DNA from: Geosporobacter ferrireducens
Lineage (GTDB): Bacteria; Bacillota; Clostridia; Peptostreptococcales; Thermotaleaceae
Length of the DNA: 64,000 nucleotides
Direction: 5' to 3'
NCBI RefSeq assembly: GCF_001750685.1
Contig: NZ_CP017269.1
Span: forward strand, 3,513,416 to 3,577,415
In this document: positions 56,151 through 64,000 of the stretch, piece after piece
Position numbering within the stretch: position 1 is the stretch's first letter
Layout of the letters: every line of letters starts with the position of its first letter
Notes under the pieces: model-generated
Seen by the model: the letters and a program-made list of their open reading frames with translations, nothing else
Told to the model about the DNA's origin: nothing
Databases searched by the model: none
Translations under genes and position numbers: made by a program

Positions 56151-57287
56151 ATGAAAAAAAAGAGAAATAATGTAGGTGTTTTTGTTATTTGTTTTATCAT
56201 GTTTTCTTTGATTAGTGCATCCGTTACCTTTTATATTGTACGAGGAAAGCAAAATCAAAAAGAACGGCTAGAAGAGAAATTAACCGCTGGGATTGTGCAG
56301 GAGGAAAAAAATTTAGTTCAAAAGATTAATCTGCCGGAGCTTTTCGAAGGGTTGGAGGAAGTTTGGCTGGAAAGCAATCCAGGTGCAGCGGAGTCCATCG
56401 AAGTAGAAGGCGAAGATCTAAAAAAGATAACCGATTTCTTTATGACAGTTGAGTTAAAGGAGTCGGAAGAATTGGAAGAGGAACATTTCATTTTTATTAT
56501 GCATATGAAGAGTAAGAATGCTAAGCTTCATATTATGGAAGATCAATTGCTCGTAGAACAGGTTCAAGGTATGAAGCAATACTTTGTAATGGACGATCAA
56601 AAAATGAAAGAACTGGTCAATCTACTGGAACATATTTATATGGGACGGTATAACGCCAGTGTAACCTTTAAAGAAGCAGACAGTGCATTTATTGAGGCAA
56701 GGGATGAAAACCGGAAGTGGATTGTTGATAAGGCAGAGATTCCTAATCTGTTGGATGCCATTGCCCTGTTGGCTCCATTGCCAAGAGATAAATTTATTGA
56801 AGTTCCTGTAAGCTATCCGGATTACTATATATCTATCACCAGTAGAGAGAGAACTTATGGGATTAATTTGATAAACGAGGAAATATTATCCGTGGATTCT
56901 CCAGATAGCTTTTCTTATTATCAATACAATCCGGAGCTTTGGCAGTATGTCTCTAAGAAATTACCTATAAAGCCTACCACGGATTCACACGAGATTGCAT
57001 ACTTACTAAAGTCTAAAAAGGTAGTTGTAGAGGATGCACAAAACCATTATGATTTCGAGGACGAAACTTATTATCCCGTTGAAATTCCCAGATGGATTCT
57101 TAAATGCAGCTTGAAGGAAGTAAAAGAGCTGCCGGAAGAGGAACGGTGGGCATTTATGATGACTTTTACTGTAGGAAAGGAACATGTGGATTTAAAAGTT
57201 TATCAGAATCATATCATCTATCAAGATAAGATCTATTTTAGCAACAAGATTGCCGACTCCGTAAGAAGTATATTCGATGTACAATAA
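56151..57287 (+). CDS. Membrane-anchored extracytoplasmic protein, unknown
   Basis: A 378-residue protein with a basic start (MKKKRNN), one hydrophobic anchor (about 9-30, VFVICFIMFSLISASVTFYIV) and a large soluble part facing outside. The rest is acidic and rich in Glu/Lys without a motif I know; a repeat-like pattern of FIFIMHMKSKNAKLHIMEDQ and FMMTFTVGKEHVDLKVYQNH could reflect two related beta-domains. It follows an LCP gene but has its own promoter region, and converges with murC. Confidence 0.7.
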   Translation: MKKKRNNVGVFVICFIMFSLISASVTFYIVRGKQNQKERLEEKLTAGIVQEEKNLVQKINLPELFEGLEEVWLESNPGAAESIEVEGEDLKKITDFFMTVELKESEELEEEHFIFIMHMKSKNAKLHIMEDQLLVEQVQGMKQYFVMDDQKMKELVNLLEHIYMGRYNASVTFKEADSAFIEARDENRKWIVDKAEIPNLLDAIALLAPLPRDKFIEVPVSYPDYYISITSRERTYGINLINEEILSVDSPDSFSYYQYNPELWQYVSKKLPIKPTTDSHEIAYLLKSKKVVVEDAQNHYDFEDETYYPVEIPRWILKCSLKEVKELPEEERWAFMMTFTVGKEHVDLKVYQNHIIYQDKIYFSNKIADSVRSIFDVQ

Positions 57288-57331
57288 AAAAGCTTGAGGG
57301 ATTTAAATTTTTAAAATCCCTCAAGCTTTTT
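57286..57331. terminator. Bidirectional terminator between the anchored protein and murC
   Basis: About 18 bp of stem (AAAAAAGCTTGAGGGATTT with its complement) with an A/T loop, between convergent genes. Confidence 0.85.
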
Positions 57332-58715
57332 AAATTTTACCTAAAAGCATTTCACCAACTTGATAAATATCACCGGCACCCATGGTAATAATCAAGTCTC
57401 CTGATTGGGCATGGGTGAGGATATAACGTGTAATTTCTTCGAAACCACCAATATAGGTGATGTTTTCTTGATGCTTTTCGATTGCACTTGCCAGATCTCG
57501 CGCGTGGATCATACCCGTATCTTTTTCTCTAGCAGCATAGATATCTGCTATAATCACTTGGTCCGCATCCTTAAACGCTTCAGCAAAATCTTCTAACAGC
57601 GTGATTGTTCGTGTATAGGTATGGGGTTGAAAGATGCACCATAGGCTATGATGAGGATATTGCGTTGCTGCTTGCAGCGTAGCCTTGATTTCTGTAGGAT
57701 GATGGGCATAATCATCAATAATAGTAAGTCCGTTGATTTCACCAAGTTTTTCAAAACGTCGATGGGTTCCCCGAAAACGATTAAGCTTCTCTTGCATTCT
57801 GTCTAAAGGAACGCCTAGTATATGACAGCAGGCAATTGCAGCTAAGGAATTACTAATATTGTGGTGTCCTGGAACCGAGAGTTGAAATGCAGCTAAGAAT
57901 TCTCCTTTGTAAAATAAGTCAAACATAGGGAATCCTTGATGATTAAACTGAATATTTTTCGCTTGATAGTCAGCTTCCTTCTTTATACCATAGGTAACAA
58001 CTGGGCAATCGACCTTTTCAATTAATGCTTCTGTATGAAGATCATCCTTACAGGCAATCAGAAAACCATCTGAAGGAATCCGCTGGGCAAATTTACTAAA
58101 AGCTTCAAGAATGTGATCCATATCTTTAAAGTAATCTAAGTGGTCTGCATCGATATTCAGGATGATACCAATCTTAGGAAAGAATTTTAAAAAGCTCTCT
58201 ACATATTCACAGGCTTCGGTTACCAAATATTGATCTTTACCAATCTTGATATTTCCGCCAATTTCATCTAATTCACCACCTACAAGAATCGTGGGATCAA
58301 ATCCTGCATGTTCTAAAATAAGGGAGATCATGGAGGTTGTTGTAGTTTTTCCATGGGTTCCTGCCACTGCAATACTGGTGTCGAATTTTTTCATTAGCAA
58401 GCCTAACATTTCTGCACGATCTATTACTGGAATACCGGTTTGTCTAGCCTTTGCTAATTCAGGGTTATCTTCCTTTACTGCAGCTGTATAAACCACCAAA
58501 TCACATGCTTGAATATTTTGAGGACTATGTCCGATGATAACATCAGCACCTTTTGCCTGTAGTCGATTTGTAATTTTAGACGCTTTTAGATCGGAGCCGG
58601 ATACTTTATAGTCAAAGGACAGAAGCATTTCTGCAATTGCACTCATGCTAATGCCACCGATTCCGATAAAGTGAATATGTTGTATATGGTGGGCATTTAG
58701 ATCAAAATTAACCAT
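57330..58715 (-). CDS. murC: UDP-N-acetylmuramate--L-alanine ligase
   Basis: Adds L-Ala to UDP-MurNAc in peptidoglycan synthesis. The 461 residues include the UDP-binding N-domain (IHFIGIGGISMSAIAEMLL, about 13-31), the ATP P-loop AGTHGKTTTTSMI, the central NIDADHLDYF, and the C-domain start GTHRRFEKLGEINGLTIIDDYAHHPTE. Full length. The ATG at 58715 (MVNFDLNAHH) follows GGAGG; the in-frame reading to 58784 adds an unlikely extension. Confidence 0.96.
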   Translation of the reverse strand: MVNFDLNAHHIQHIHFIGIGGISMSAIAEMLLSFDYKVSGSDLKASKITNRLQAKGADVIIGHSPQNIQACDLVVYTAAVKEDNPELAKARQTGIPVIDRAEMLGLLMKKFDTSIAVAGTHGKTTTTSMISLILEHAGFDPTILVGGELDEIGGNIKIGKDQYLVTEACEYVESFLKFFPKIGIILNIDADHLDYFKDMDHILEAFSKFAQRIPSDGFLIACKDDLHTEALIEKVDCPVVTYGIKKEADYQAKNIQFNHQGFPMFDLFYKGEFLAAFQLSVPGHHNISNSLAAIACCHILGVPLDRMQEKLNRFRGTHRRFEKLGEINGLTIIDDYAHHPTEIKATLQAATQYPHHSLWCIFQPHTYTRTITLLEDFAEAFKDADQVIIADIYAAREKDTGMIHARDLASAIEKHQENITYIGGFEEITRYILTHAQSGDLIITMGAGDIYQVGEMLLGKI

Positions 58716-58926
58716 TCTATTTCCTCCATTTTCAATTGTATCTAAAAAGGTTCTTGTATAAAAATTATTTAATAGTATTGACACAAAAACCTATTAATAT
58801 ATGTATATTCTACTTCTATCGAAAACTTTCGAGAGAAGGATAGTCAAATTATATCATACATCCTATTATTTTAAATTATTTTTGATAAAGATTTATTTAA
58901 GTAGTGATTGAATATTTTTCAAAAAA

Positions 58927-58961
58927 CGAATAAAATTATATAATGAACATCAAAATATTCG
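58927..58961 (+). promoter_or_regulatory. Possible PurBox pair upstream of purR
   Basis: ACGAATAAAA and AAAATATTCG form an inverted CGAA/TTCG arrangement with the centres 33 bp apart, close to the spacing of paired PurBoxes in Firmicutes. Matches outside the core are weak, so autoregulation by PurR is only suggested. Confidence 0.3.
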
Positions 58962-58977
58962 GATTGGAGCGTAGTTT

Positions 58978-59793
58978 ATGAAACTAAAAAGAAATGAGCG
59001 TGTAGGTGCGCTGATAAAAATTCTCTCTGATCATCCTAATGAAATATTTACTCTCAGCTATTTTACAAATCGCTTTAATGCAGCAAAATCAACAATCAGT
59101 GAAGATATAGTAGTTGCAAAAAAGATGATGGAGGACTTAAGCTTAGGCAAGATTGAAACCATTGCTGGGGCTGCAGGAGGAGTTAAATATATTCCGTTTA
59201 CCAGTCGTGAAAATAATCGAGTGGTATTAGAAGATATTTGCAAAAAATTAGCAGAGTCGAATCGAATTGTGCCTGGAACATTTCTGTACATGGCGGATAT
59301 CATTTATAATCCAGCTTTGGTGCGTAAGATGGGAGAAATCTTTGCCAGTCAATTTATAGGAGAAACTGTAGACTATGTTGTGACCGTAGAAACAAAGGGA
59401 ATTCCTATAGCTCTGATGACTGCGAATGCCTTAAATGTGCCTTTAATTATTTTGCGGCGAGACAGTAAGGTAACGGAGGGATCAACGGTAAGTATCAATT
59501 ATGTATCTGGTTCAACAGGAAAGATCCAAACCATGTCAATTTCTAAAAGGGCTATCAAGAATGGTGCGAATGTAATTATTATCGATGATTTTATGAAAGC
59601 AGGAGGAACTGCAAAAGGAATGATCGATATGATGAAAGAATTTGAGGCCAATGTAAAAGGAATTGGGGTAATGATTGCTACCAGTGAACCGGAAAGTAAG
59701 CTGGTAGATCAGTATATTCCTTTATTAATTCTACAGAATGTAGATGAAAAAAAAGGACGAATCCTTGTATATCCTAATGAAAATTTGGTCTAG
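58978..59793 (+). CDS. purR: Purine operon repressor PurR
   Basis: A PRPP-sensing repressor of purine genes. The 271 residues have an N-terminal winged helix (about 1-74, NERVGALIKILSDHPNEIF..., STISEDIVVAKKMME) and a phosphoribosyltransferase-like domain with the PRPP loop VIIIDDFMKAGGTAKG (about 197-212). The ATG at 58978 has a TTGGAG site. It is followed by spoVG, glmU and prs, the classic Firmicutes order. Confidence 0.95.
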   Translation: MKLKRNERVGALIKILSDHPNEIFTLSYFTNRFNAAKSTISEDIVVAKKMMEDLSLGKIETIAGAAGGVKYIPFTSRENNRVVLEDICKKLAESNRIVPGTFLYMADIIYNPALVRKMGEIFASQFIGETVDYVVTVETKGIPIALMTANALNVPLIILRRDSKVTEGSTVSINYVSGSTGKIQTMSISKRAIKNGANVIIIDDFMKAGGTAKGMIDMMKEFEANVKGIGVMIATSEPESKLVDQYIPLLILQNVDEKKGRILVYPNENLV

Positions 59794-59867
59794 GTTATGA
59801 AAAAAAGATGCTAAAGGATGGTTTTTAGAAAAAAGATCAAATTATTTGTAAATTTGTTCTTGGACAA

Positions 59868-59896
59868 GCAGGAGATTGGAAATTTTTAGAGAATAA
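59868..59896 (+). promoter_or_regulatory. Sigma-H-like promoter of spoVG
   Basis: GCAGGAGAT (59868-59876), 11-nt spacer, AGAGAATAA (59888-59896). This matches the sigma-H pattern RnAGGAwww / RnnGAAT and resembles the known B. subtilis spoVG promoter. Confidence 0.6.
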
Positions 59897-59940
59897 GTTA
59901 ATCATCTTAGTTAGCCCGGACCGGGAAGGTGGTGAACCCT

Positions 59941-60213
59941 ATGAAGGTTACTGACGTGCGAATTCGCAAGATTAACGATGAAGGAAAAATGAAAGCAATA
60001 GTATCAGTAACTTTTGATAATGAATTTGTTGTACATGATATCAAGATTATCGAAGGACAGAACGGATTATTTATCGCTATGCCCAGCAGAAAGATGGGTG
60101 AGGGAGATTTTCGTGATATCGCCCATCCAATCAACTCAGAGACAAGAACACGATTGCAGGATGCAATCTTTTCTGAGTACGAAAAAGTAAAGGATGAGAA
60201 AGAAGAAGAGTAA
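59941..60213 (+). CDS. spoVG: Septation/sporulation regulator SpoVG
   Basis: A 90-residue RNA/DNA-binding regulator that affects septation and sporulation. Signature blocks are [35 protein letters not shown] and the diagnostic [18 protein letters not shown]. It ends with an acidic tail. The ATG at 59941 follows AAGGTGGTG; the GTG at 59929 is unlikely. The sigma-H-like promoter upstream fits its known early-sporulation control. Confidence 0.96.
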   Translation: MKVTDVRIRKINDEGKMKAIVSVTFDNEFVVHDIKIIEGQNGLFIAMPSRKMGEGDFRDIAHPINSETRTRLQDAIFSEYEKVKDEKEEE

Positions 60214-60252
60214 AAAGGAGTATAGATCATGGACATGATCTATACTCCTTTT
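60213..60252 (+). terminator. Terminator of spoVG, perfect 19-bp stem
   Basis: AAAAGGAGTATAGATCATG pairs perfectly with 60234-60252 around a 2-nt loop; it starts at the last base of the spoVG stop. Confidence 0.85.
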
Positions 60253-60495
60253 AGTCGAAATAAAGCTATGGAAGTCTAAAGGGCGACCATAGTTTTTTTG
60301 TGTCTGAGAGCTTGTGGAGAAACATAAAGAAAAAACTCGAAAAACCTTGATGATGTTTCAAACAAAAAGTGGTATACTATTGAACGGGAAAAAGTTTACC
60401 TACATATACTAATTATAGTTCTATATAATAAAAATAAAAAATGAATCCTGTATACAATAAACTTTAAAAATCATGTATAATAAGGAGTGGCATAA

Positions 60496-61878
60496 ATGAG
60501 TAAAATAACAGCGGTTATTTTAGCTGCAGGTGCTGGAACACGAATGAAATCAAAGATTCCTAAGGTTTTGCATCAGGTATGTGGTAAACCGATGGTTGAG
60601 CATGTAATTGATGTTGCAGAAGAGGGAATTTCTGCAGAGCAAACTATACTGGTAATAGGGCATGAAGCAGAATTGGTAAAGAAGGCTACCGAACATAGAA
60701 GCGTATCCTTTGCACTGCAGACAGACCAGCTGGGTACAGGTCATGCTGTGATGCAAACGGAGCATTTGCTTCCGGAAGAAGGCTTAGTTTTGCTTCTTTA
60801 TGGGGACACACCTTTAATACGGGGGAGTGTGATTCAAGATTTGATTGCTTTCCATAAAGAAGGGGGTTATCAAGCCACGGTATTGACCGCAATTCTGGAA
60901 GATCCTACAGGATATGGTAGAATTGTGAGGGGTATCGATGGAAAAGTAGAACGAATTGTAGAACAAAAAGATGCTGCAGCAGCAGAAAAAGCGATTCGGG
61001 AAATTAATTCAGGCATTTACTGCTATGAAAGTAAGCTCTTAAAAGAAGCATTAAAACAGTTAACGAATGATAACGCCCAAAAAGAATATTATATTACCGA
61101 TGTAGTGGAGATTCTGAATCGTCAGGGCTATAGAGTAGGCGCGTTTACAATCAAAGACAGTACGGATATCATGGGTGTGAATTCAAGGGTACAATTGGCT
61201 GAAGCAGAAGAAATGATGCGGATGCGAATTTTAACACAACTAATGGAGTCCGGTGTTACCATTATTGATCCTCAAAATACTTATATTGATAAGACTGTGC
61301 AAATACAAAGAGATACAATCATTTATCCAGGGGCTATTATCAAGGGGAATACTAGAATAGGCGAAGATTGTATCGTTGGTCATAATTGTTATATAGAGAA
61401 CTGTGTTTTGAAGGATCGCGTAGAAGTACAAAGTTCTACTTTAAAAGATAGCTTTGTAGAGGACGATTGTCATATTGGTCCTTATGCATATCTCCGGCCG
61501 AACAGCAGGTTGGGAAAGCATGTGAAAATAGGAGATTTTGTTGAAGTTAAGAATTCTACCCTTGGAGATTATTCAAAAGCTTCCCATTTGGCTTACATAG
61601 GGGATGGAGAAGTTGGTAAAAATGTCAATATAGGGTGTGGTGTTGTATTTGTAAACTATGACGGTAAAAACAAACATAGAACCATTGTCGAAGACAATGC
61701 TTTTGTAGGAAGTAATGTGAATTTAGTTGCACCGGTAACCGTAGAGAAAAATGGATATATTGCTACAGGCTCTACAATTACTAAAACAGTTCCAGCTGGA
61801 GCACTATCTGTTGCAAGAGCAAAGCAGGAAAATAAGCAAGGTTGGGTTGAACGTAAAGGATTGTTGAAAAAAGATTAG
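60496..61878 (+). CDS. glmU: Bifunctional UDP-N-acetylglucosamine pyrophosphorylase / glucosamine-1-P acetyltransferase
   Basis: Makes UDP-GlcNAc for cell-wall synthesis. The 460 residues have an N-terminal uridylyltransferase domain ([18 protein letters not shown] at 10-27, [26 protein letters not shown]) and a C-terminal left-handed beta helix acetyltransferase with [36 protein letters not shown] and [13 protein letters not shown]. The ATG follows AAGGAG. It is 16 bp upstream of prs and part of the same operon. Confidence 0.97.
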   Translation: MSKITAVILAAGAGTRMKSKIPKVLHQVCGKPMVEHVIDVAEEGISAEQTILVIGHEAELVKKATEHRSVSFALQTDQLGTGHAVMQTEHLLPEEGLVLLLYGDTPLIRGSVIQDLIAFHKEGGYQATVLTAILEDPTGYGRIVRGIDGKVERIVEQKDAAAAEKAIREINSGIYCYESKLLKEALKQLTNDNAQKEYYITDVVEILNRQGYRVGAFTIKDSTDIMGVNSRVQLAEAEEMMRMRILTQLMESGVTIIDPQNTYIDKTVQIQRDTIIYPGAIIKGNTRIGEDCIVGHNCYIENCVLKDRVEVQSSTLKDSFVEDDCHIGPYAYLRPNSRLGKHVKIGDFVEVKNSTLGDYSKASHLAYIGDGEVGKNVNIGCGVVFVNYDGKNKHRTIVEDNAFVGSNVNLVAPVTVEKNGYIATGSTITKTVPAGALSVARAKQENKQGWVERKGLLKKD

Positions 61879-61894
61879 TTTGGGAGGGTTACAA

Positions 61895-62842
61895 ATGAAT
61901 GTCAAAGGACAAAATATTAAGGTTTTTGCAGGTAATGCCAGTAATGCTTTAGCATTAAATATCTGTAAGGAGTTAGGTGTAAGCCTTGGTTGTGCGCAAG
62001 TAGGATCTTTTAGTGATGGAGAAATTGCTGTAAATATTAACGAGACCGTTAGAGGTGCCCATGTGTTTGTAGTTCAGTCTACCAGTGCACCGGTAAATAG
62101 GCATTTGATGGAATTATTAATTATGATTGATGCTTTCAAAAGAGCTTCAGCAGGAGCAATTACAGCAGTGATTCCATACTATGGTTATGCAAGACAGGAT
62201 CGAAAGGCAAAGGCACGAGATCCTATTACTGCAAAATTAGTTGCGGATCTGATTACGACAGCAGGGGCGGATAGAGTATTATCAATGGACCTGCATGCAG
62301 CTCAAATTCAGGGTTATTTTGACATTCCTGTAGATCATCTGTTGGGTGTGCCCATTCTGGCAGAATACTTTAGAGCCCTCCATTTAGAAGATGTAGTTGT
62401 TGTATCCCCTGATTTGGGCAGTGTAACCAGAGCCAGAAGTCTTGCGAATTTACTGGATACGCCTATTGCGATTATTGATAAAAGAAGGCCAAAGGCCAAT
62501 GTATCTGAAGTAATGAATATCATCGGAGAAATAGAGGGGAAAAATGTGATTCTGGTAGATGATATGATTGATACTGCCGGTACCATTACCCAGGGGGCAA
62601 AAGCATTGAAAGATTTCGGAGCAAAAGAAGTATACGCTTGCTGTACACATCCTGTATTATCAGGGCCAGCCATAGAGCGAATTGAGAGTTCTGTAATTAA
62701 AGAGTTAATTATTACTGATACCATACCGCTGCCAGAAGAAAAACAGTTGAAAAATATCAAGACCCTATCGGTAGCACCAGTTTTTGCGGAGGCAATTAAG
62801 CGGATTTATGAAAATATGTCAGTGAGCAAGCTGTTTGATTAA
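61895..62842 (+). CDS. prs: Ribose-phosphate pyrophosphokinase
   Basis: Makes PRPP from ribose 5-phosphate and ATP. The 315 residues show [19 protein letters not shown] (9-27), [47 protein letters not shown] and the PRPP motif [20 protein letters not shown]. The ATG at 61895 follows GGAGGG; the ATG at 61880 precedes that site. The product is the ligand of PurR encoded upstream. Confidence 0.97.
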   Translation: MNVKGQNIKVFAGNASNALALNICKELGVSLGCAQVGSFSDGEIAVNINETVRGAHVFVVQSTSAPVNRHLMELLIMIDAFKRASAGAITAVIPYYGYARQDRKAKARDPITAKLVADLITTAGADRVLSMDLHAAQIQGYFDIPVDHLLGVPILAEYFRALHLEDVVVVSPDLGSVTRARSLANLLDTPIAIIDKRRPKANVSEVMNIIGEIEGKNVILVDDMIDTAGTITQGAKALKDFGAKEVYACCTHPVLSGPAIERIESSVIKELIITDTIPLPEEKQLKNIKTLSVAPVFAEAIKRIYENMSVSKLFD

Positions 62843-62850
62843 TCATTCCA

Positions 62851-62880
62851 AAGGTGGAGAATTTACTCCACCTTTTTTTT
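62851..62880 (+). terminator. Terminator of the glmU-prs operon
   Basis: Stem AAGGTGGAG / CTCCACCTT with a 6-nt loop and nine U, 9 bp after the prs stop. Confidence 0.9.
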
Positions 62881-63070
62881 TGCATCGGTGATGCACAAAT
62901 AGGAAAAAAGTAGGATATGGAATTCTAGGCAAATGGTATATAATGGATTGCTGAAAAATATAAAAAAATTTCATAACATGTCGACAAATTATGTAGAAAT
63001 AAATTTTTAGAAAGTGAGGACTTAAAAGGCTATATACAAAAATAGAGCAAAGGAAGGGGAACAACGATAT

Positions 63071-64000
63071 ATGAAGGGTGGAATTCGCCTTAAGCTGATT
63101 GTGAGCTTTATCCTATTGATCACAATACCCATGACTGTACTGGGAATAAGGGTTTTTACAGAATCAGTAGATTTAATGAAAGAGAATCTGAAGCAGAGCA
63201 CATTCCTAACCGATAGGGAAATCAGCAATATGGTTAATGTTTTTGTGAATGGCATGGAGGGTAATATAGACATGCTTTCTAGGGACACACACATTGAGCA
63301 AATTACTTCGAGTGAAGATTTAGAATTGGAAGCGCTGCAGGTATTTGAAAATATTGCGAAATCTTATCCGGATATCATGAATGTTTATATAGGAACGCCG
63401 GAGAAGAAGATGTATATTTATCCAGCCCAAAGTTTGTCCGCTGATTTCGATCCCACCTTGAGGCCCTGGTATCAGGAAGCTGTGAGACAGAACAAAGCTA
63501 TATGGACAGAACCCTATACAGATGCAGGCAGCGATAAGGTAATCATTTCTGTGGCTAAGCCTGTATATAATGCTAAAAATGGGAATGCTTTTGTAGGTGT
63601 GGCAGCAATCGATATATCTTTGGAAAACCTATCCAATATGATTAACAATATTAAAATGGGTGAGTTAGGATATGTAGTTTTAGTAGATCGCAACGGCAAC
63701 ACCATGACGCACCCGAATCCTGATCTGATCGGACAACCTATCCCTATTCCTGCGTTATCAGAGGCTATGAAAAAACAATCAGAGGCAATCATAGATTATA
63801 AAATGGAAGAAAAAGGTGTAATGGAACAGAAGTTTGCAGTTTTCCATACTATCGAAAAAATGGGCTGGAGAGTTGTGTCCATCATGTATATCAAGGAAAT
63901 TCGTCAGCAGTATGTCAGTATGCTCTATGCAACCCTCATCATTGGAATTCTTGCACTGATACTTGGAACGGCTGTGTCGATATGGCTTGCCAACAGCATA
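63071..64000 (+). CDS. Methyl-accepting chemotaxis protein, N-terminal part (runs off the window)
   Basis: The first 310 residues of a transmembrane chemoreceptor. A first membrane segment (about 7-26, LKLIVSFILLITIPMTVLGI) is followed by a double-Cache extracellular domain with the family blocks FDPTLRPWYQEAVRQNKAIWTEPY (Arg/Trp ligand region) and KPVYNAKNGNAFVGVAAIDISLENLS, then GYVVLVDRNGNTMTHPNP. A second membrane segment begins near 282 (SMLYATLIIGILALILGTAV). The HAMP and signalling domains lie beyond the window. The dCache shape suggests amino-acid-type ligands, but the specific ligand is not determined. AAGGGGA lies before the ATG. Confidence 0.85.
   Translation, partial: MKGGIRLKLIVSFILLITIPMTVLGIRVFTESVDLMKENLKQSTFLTDREISNMVNVFVNGMEGNIDMLSRDTHIEQITSSEDLELEALQVFENIAKSYPDIMNVYIGTPEKKMYIYPAQSLSADFDPTLRPWYQEAVRQNKAIWTEPYTDAGSDKVIISVAKPVYNAKNGNAFVGVAAIDISLENLSNMINNIKMGELGYVVLVDRNGNTMTHPNPDLIGQPIPIPALSEAMKKQSEAIIDYKMEEKGVMEQKFAVFHTIEKMGWRVVSIMYIKEIRQQYVSMLYATLIIGILALILGTAVSIWLANSI

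Overview
The window is low-GC Firmicutes DNA. It reads as an anaerobic, probably endospore-forming member of the Clostridia. The reasons are SpoVG behind a sigma-H-like promoter, an iron-only-hydrogenase-type protein, a Crt/Hbd butyryl-type gene pair, clostridial switches (three SAM-I/S-box, one T-box, one lysine riboswitch) and an in-frame UGA at the catalytic cysteine of a peroxiredoxin, which implies selenocysteine decoding. I see no prophage, insertion sequence or CRISPR array. Most of the window is ordinary chromosomal housekeeping sequence.

Layout. 1-3150: methionine block on the minus strand: S-box, YbaK-type deacylase, second S-box, metY, metA (cut by the window edge). 3360-6530: small unknown membrane proteins, a lipoprotein, cobO, and a VanW-family gene broken by one in-frame TAA. 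6680-12250: complete rRNA operon (two promoters, 16S, tRNA-Ala, 23S, 5S) followed by tRNA-Asn, Val, Leu, Gln and Ser and a terminator. 12350-20200: trmB, an XRE regulator, cardiolipin synthase, typA, a TIM-barrel protein, a FabK/nitronate-monooxygenase-type flavoprotein, and a zinc-ribbon protein with a structured leader. 20200-24120 (minus): S-box, metQ, larA-like racemase, plus a separate aminotransferase. 24230-31700: ferredoxin-domain protein with an FNR-like site, NfeD plus flotillin, tpx, hydrogenase-like protein, hisC, metal-dependent hydrolase. 31780-38000: esterase, then a polyphosphate operon (ppx/gppA-HD, ppk, ppx/gppA-HD). 38000-44400: Fur-box ferredoxin, tryptophan T-box with trpP, then a complete pyruvate dehydrogenase operon. 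44490-52340: membrane protein, nhaC, lysine riboswitch with lysC, CBS-type pyrophosphatase, pepA. 52368-54730: selenocysteine peroxiredoxin, crt, hbd. 54880-64000: LytR-CpsA-Psr protein, unknown anchored protein, murC, purR, spoVG, glmU, prs, and the start of a chemotaxis receptor.

How the genes work together. MetA carries Glu111, the residue associated with acetyl-CoA use, which fits its neighbour MetY, an O-acetylhomoserine sulfhydrylase. S-box control also covers a YbaK-family tRNA deacylase and a metQ-larA pair, so the methionine regulon here includes two unexpected members. PPK makes polyphosphate and the two flanking Ppx/GppA-HD proteins probably hydrolyse polyphosphate or (p)ppGpp. PurR, SpoVG, GlmU and Prs form the conserved Firmicutes cluster linking purine control, sporulation, cell-wall precursor and PRPP synthesis.

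The observations most worth following are the selenocysteine peroxiredoxin (invisible to standard ORF callers), the S-box in front of ybaK, the metQ-larA operon, the zinc-ribbon leader that can hide its own ribosome binding site, the divergent hydrogenase-like protein, and the tryptophan T-box followed by a two-codon ATG-TTG-TGA minigene. All family assignments come from reading motifs; no database search was run.
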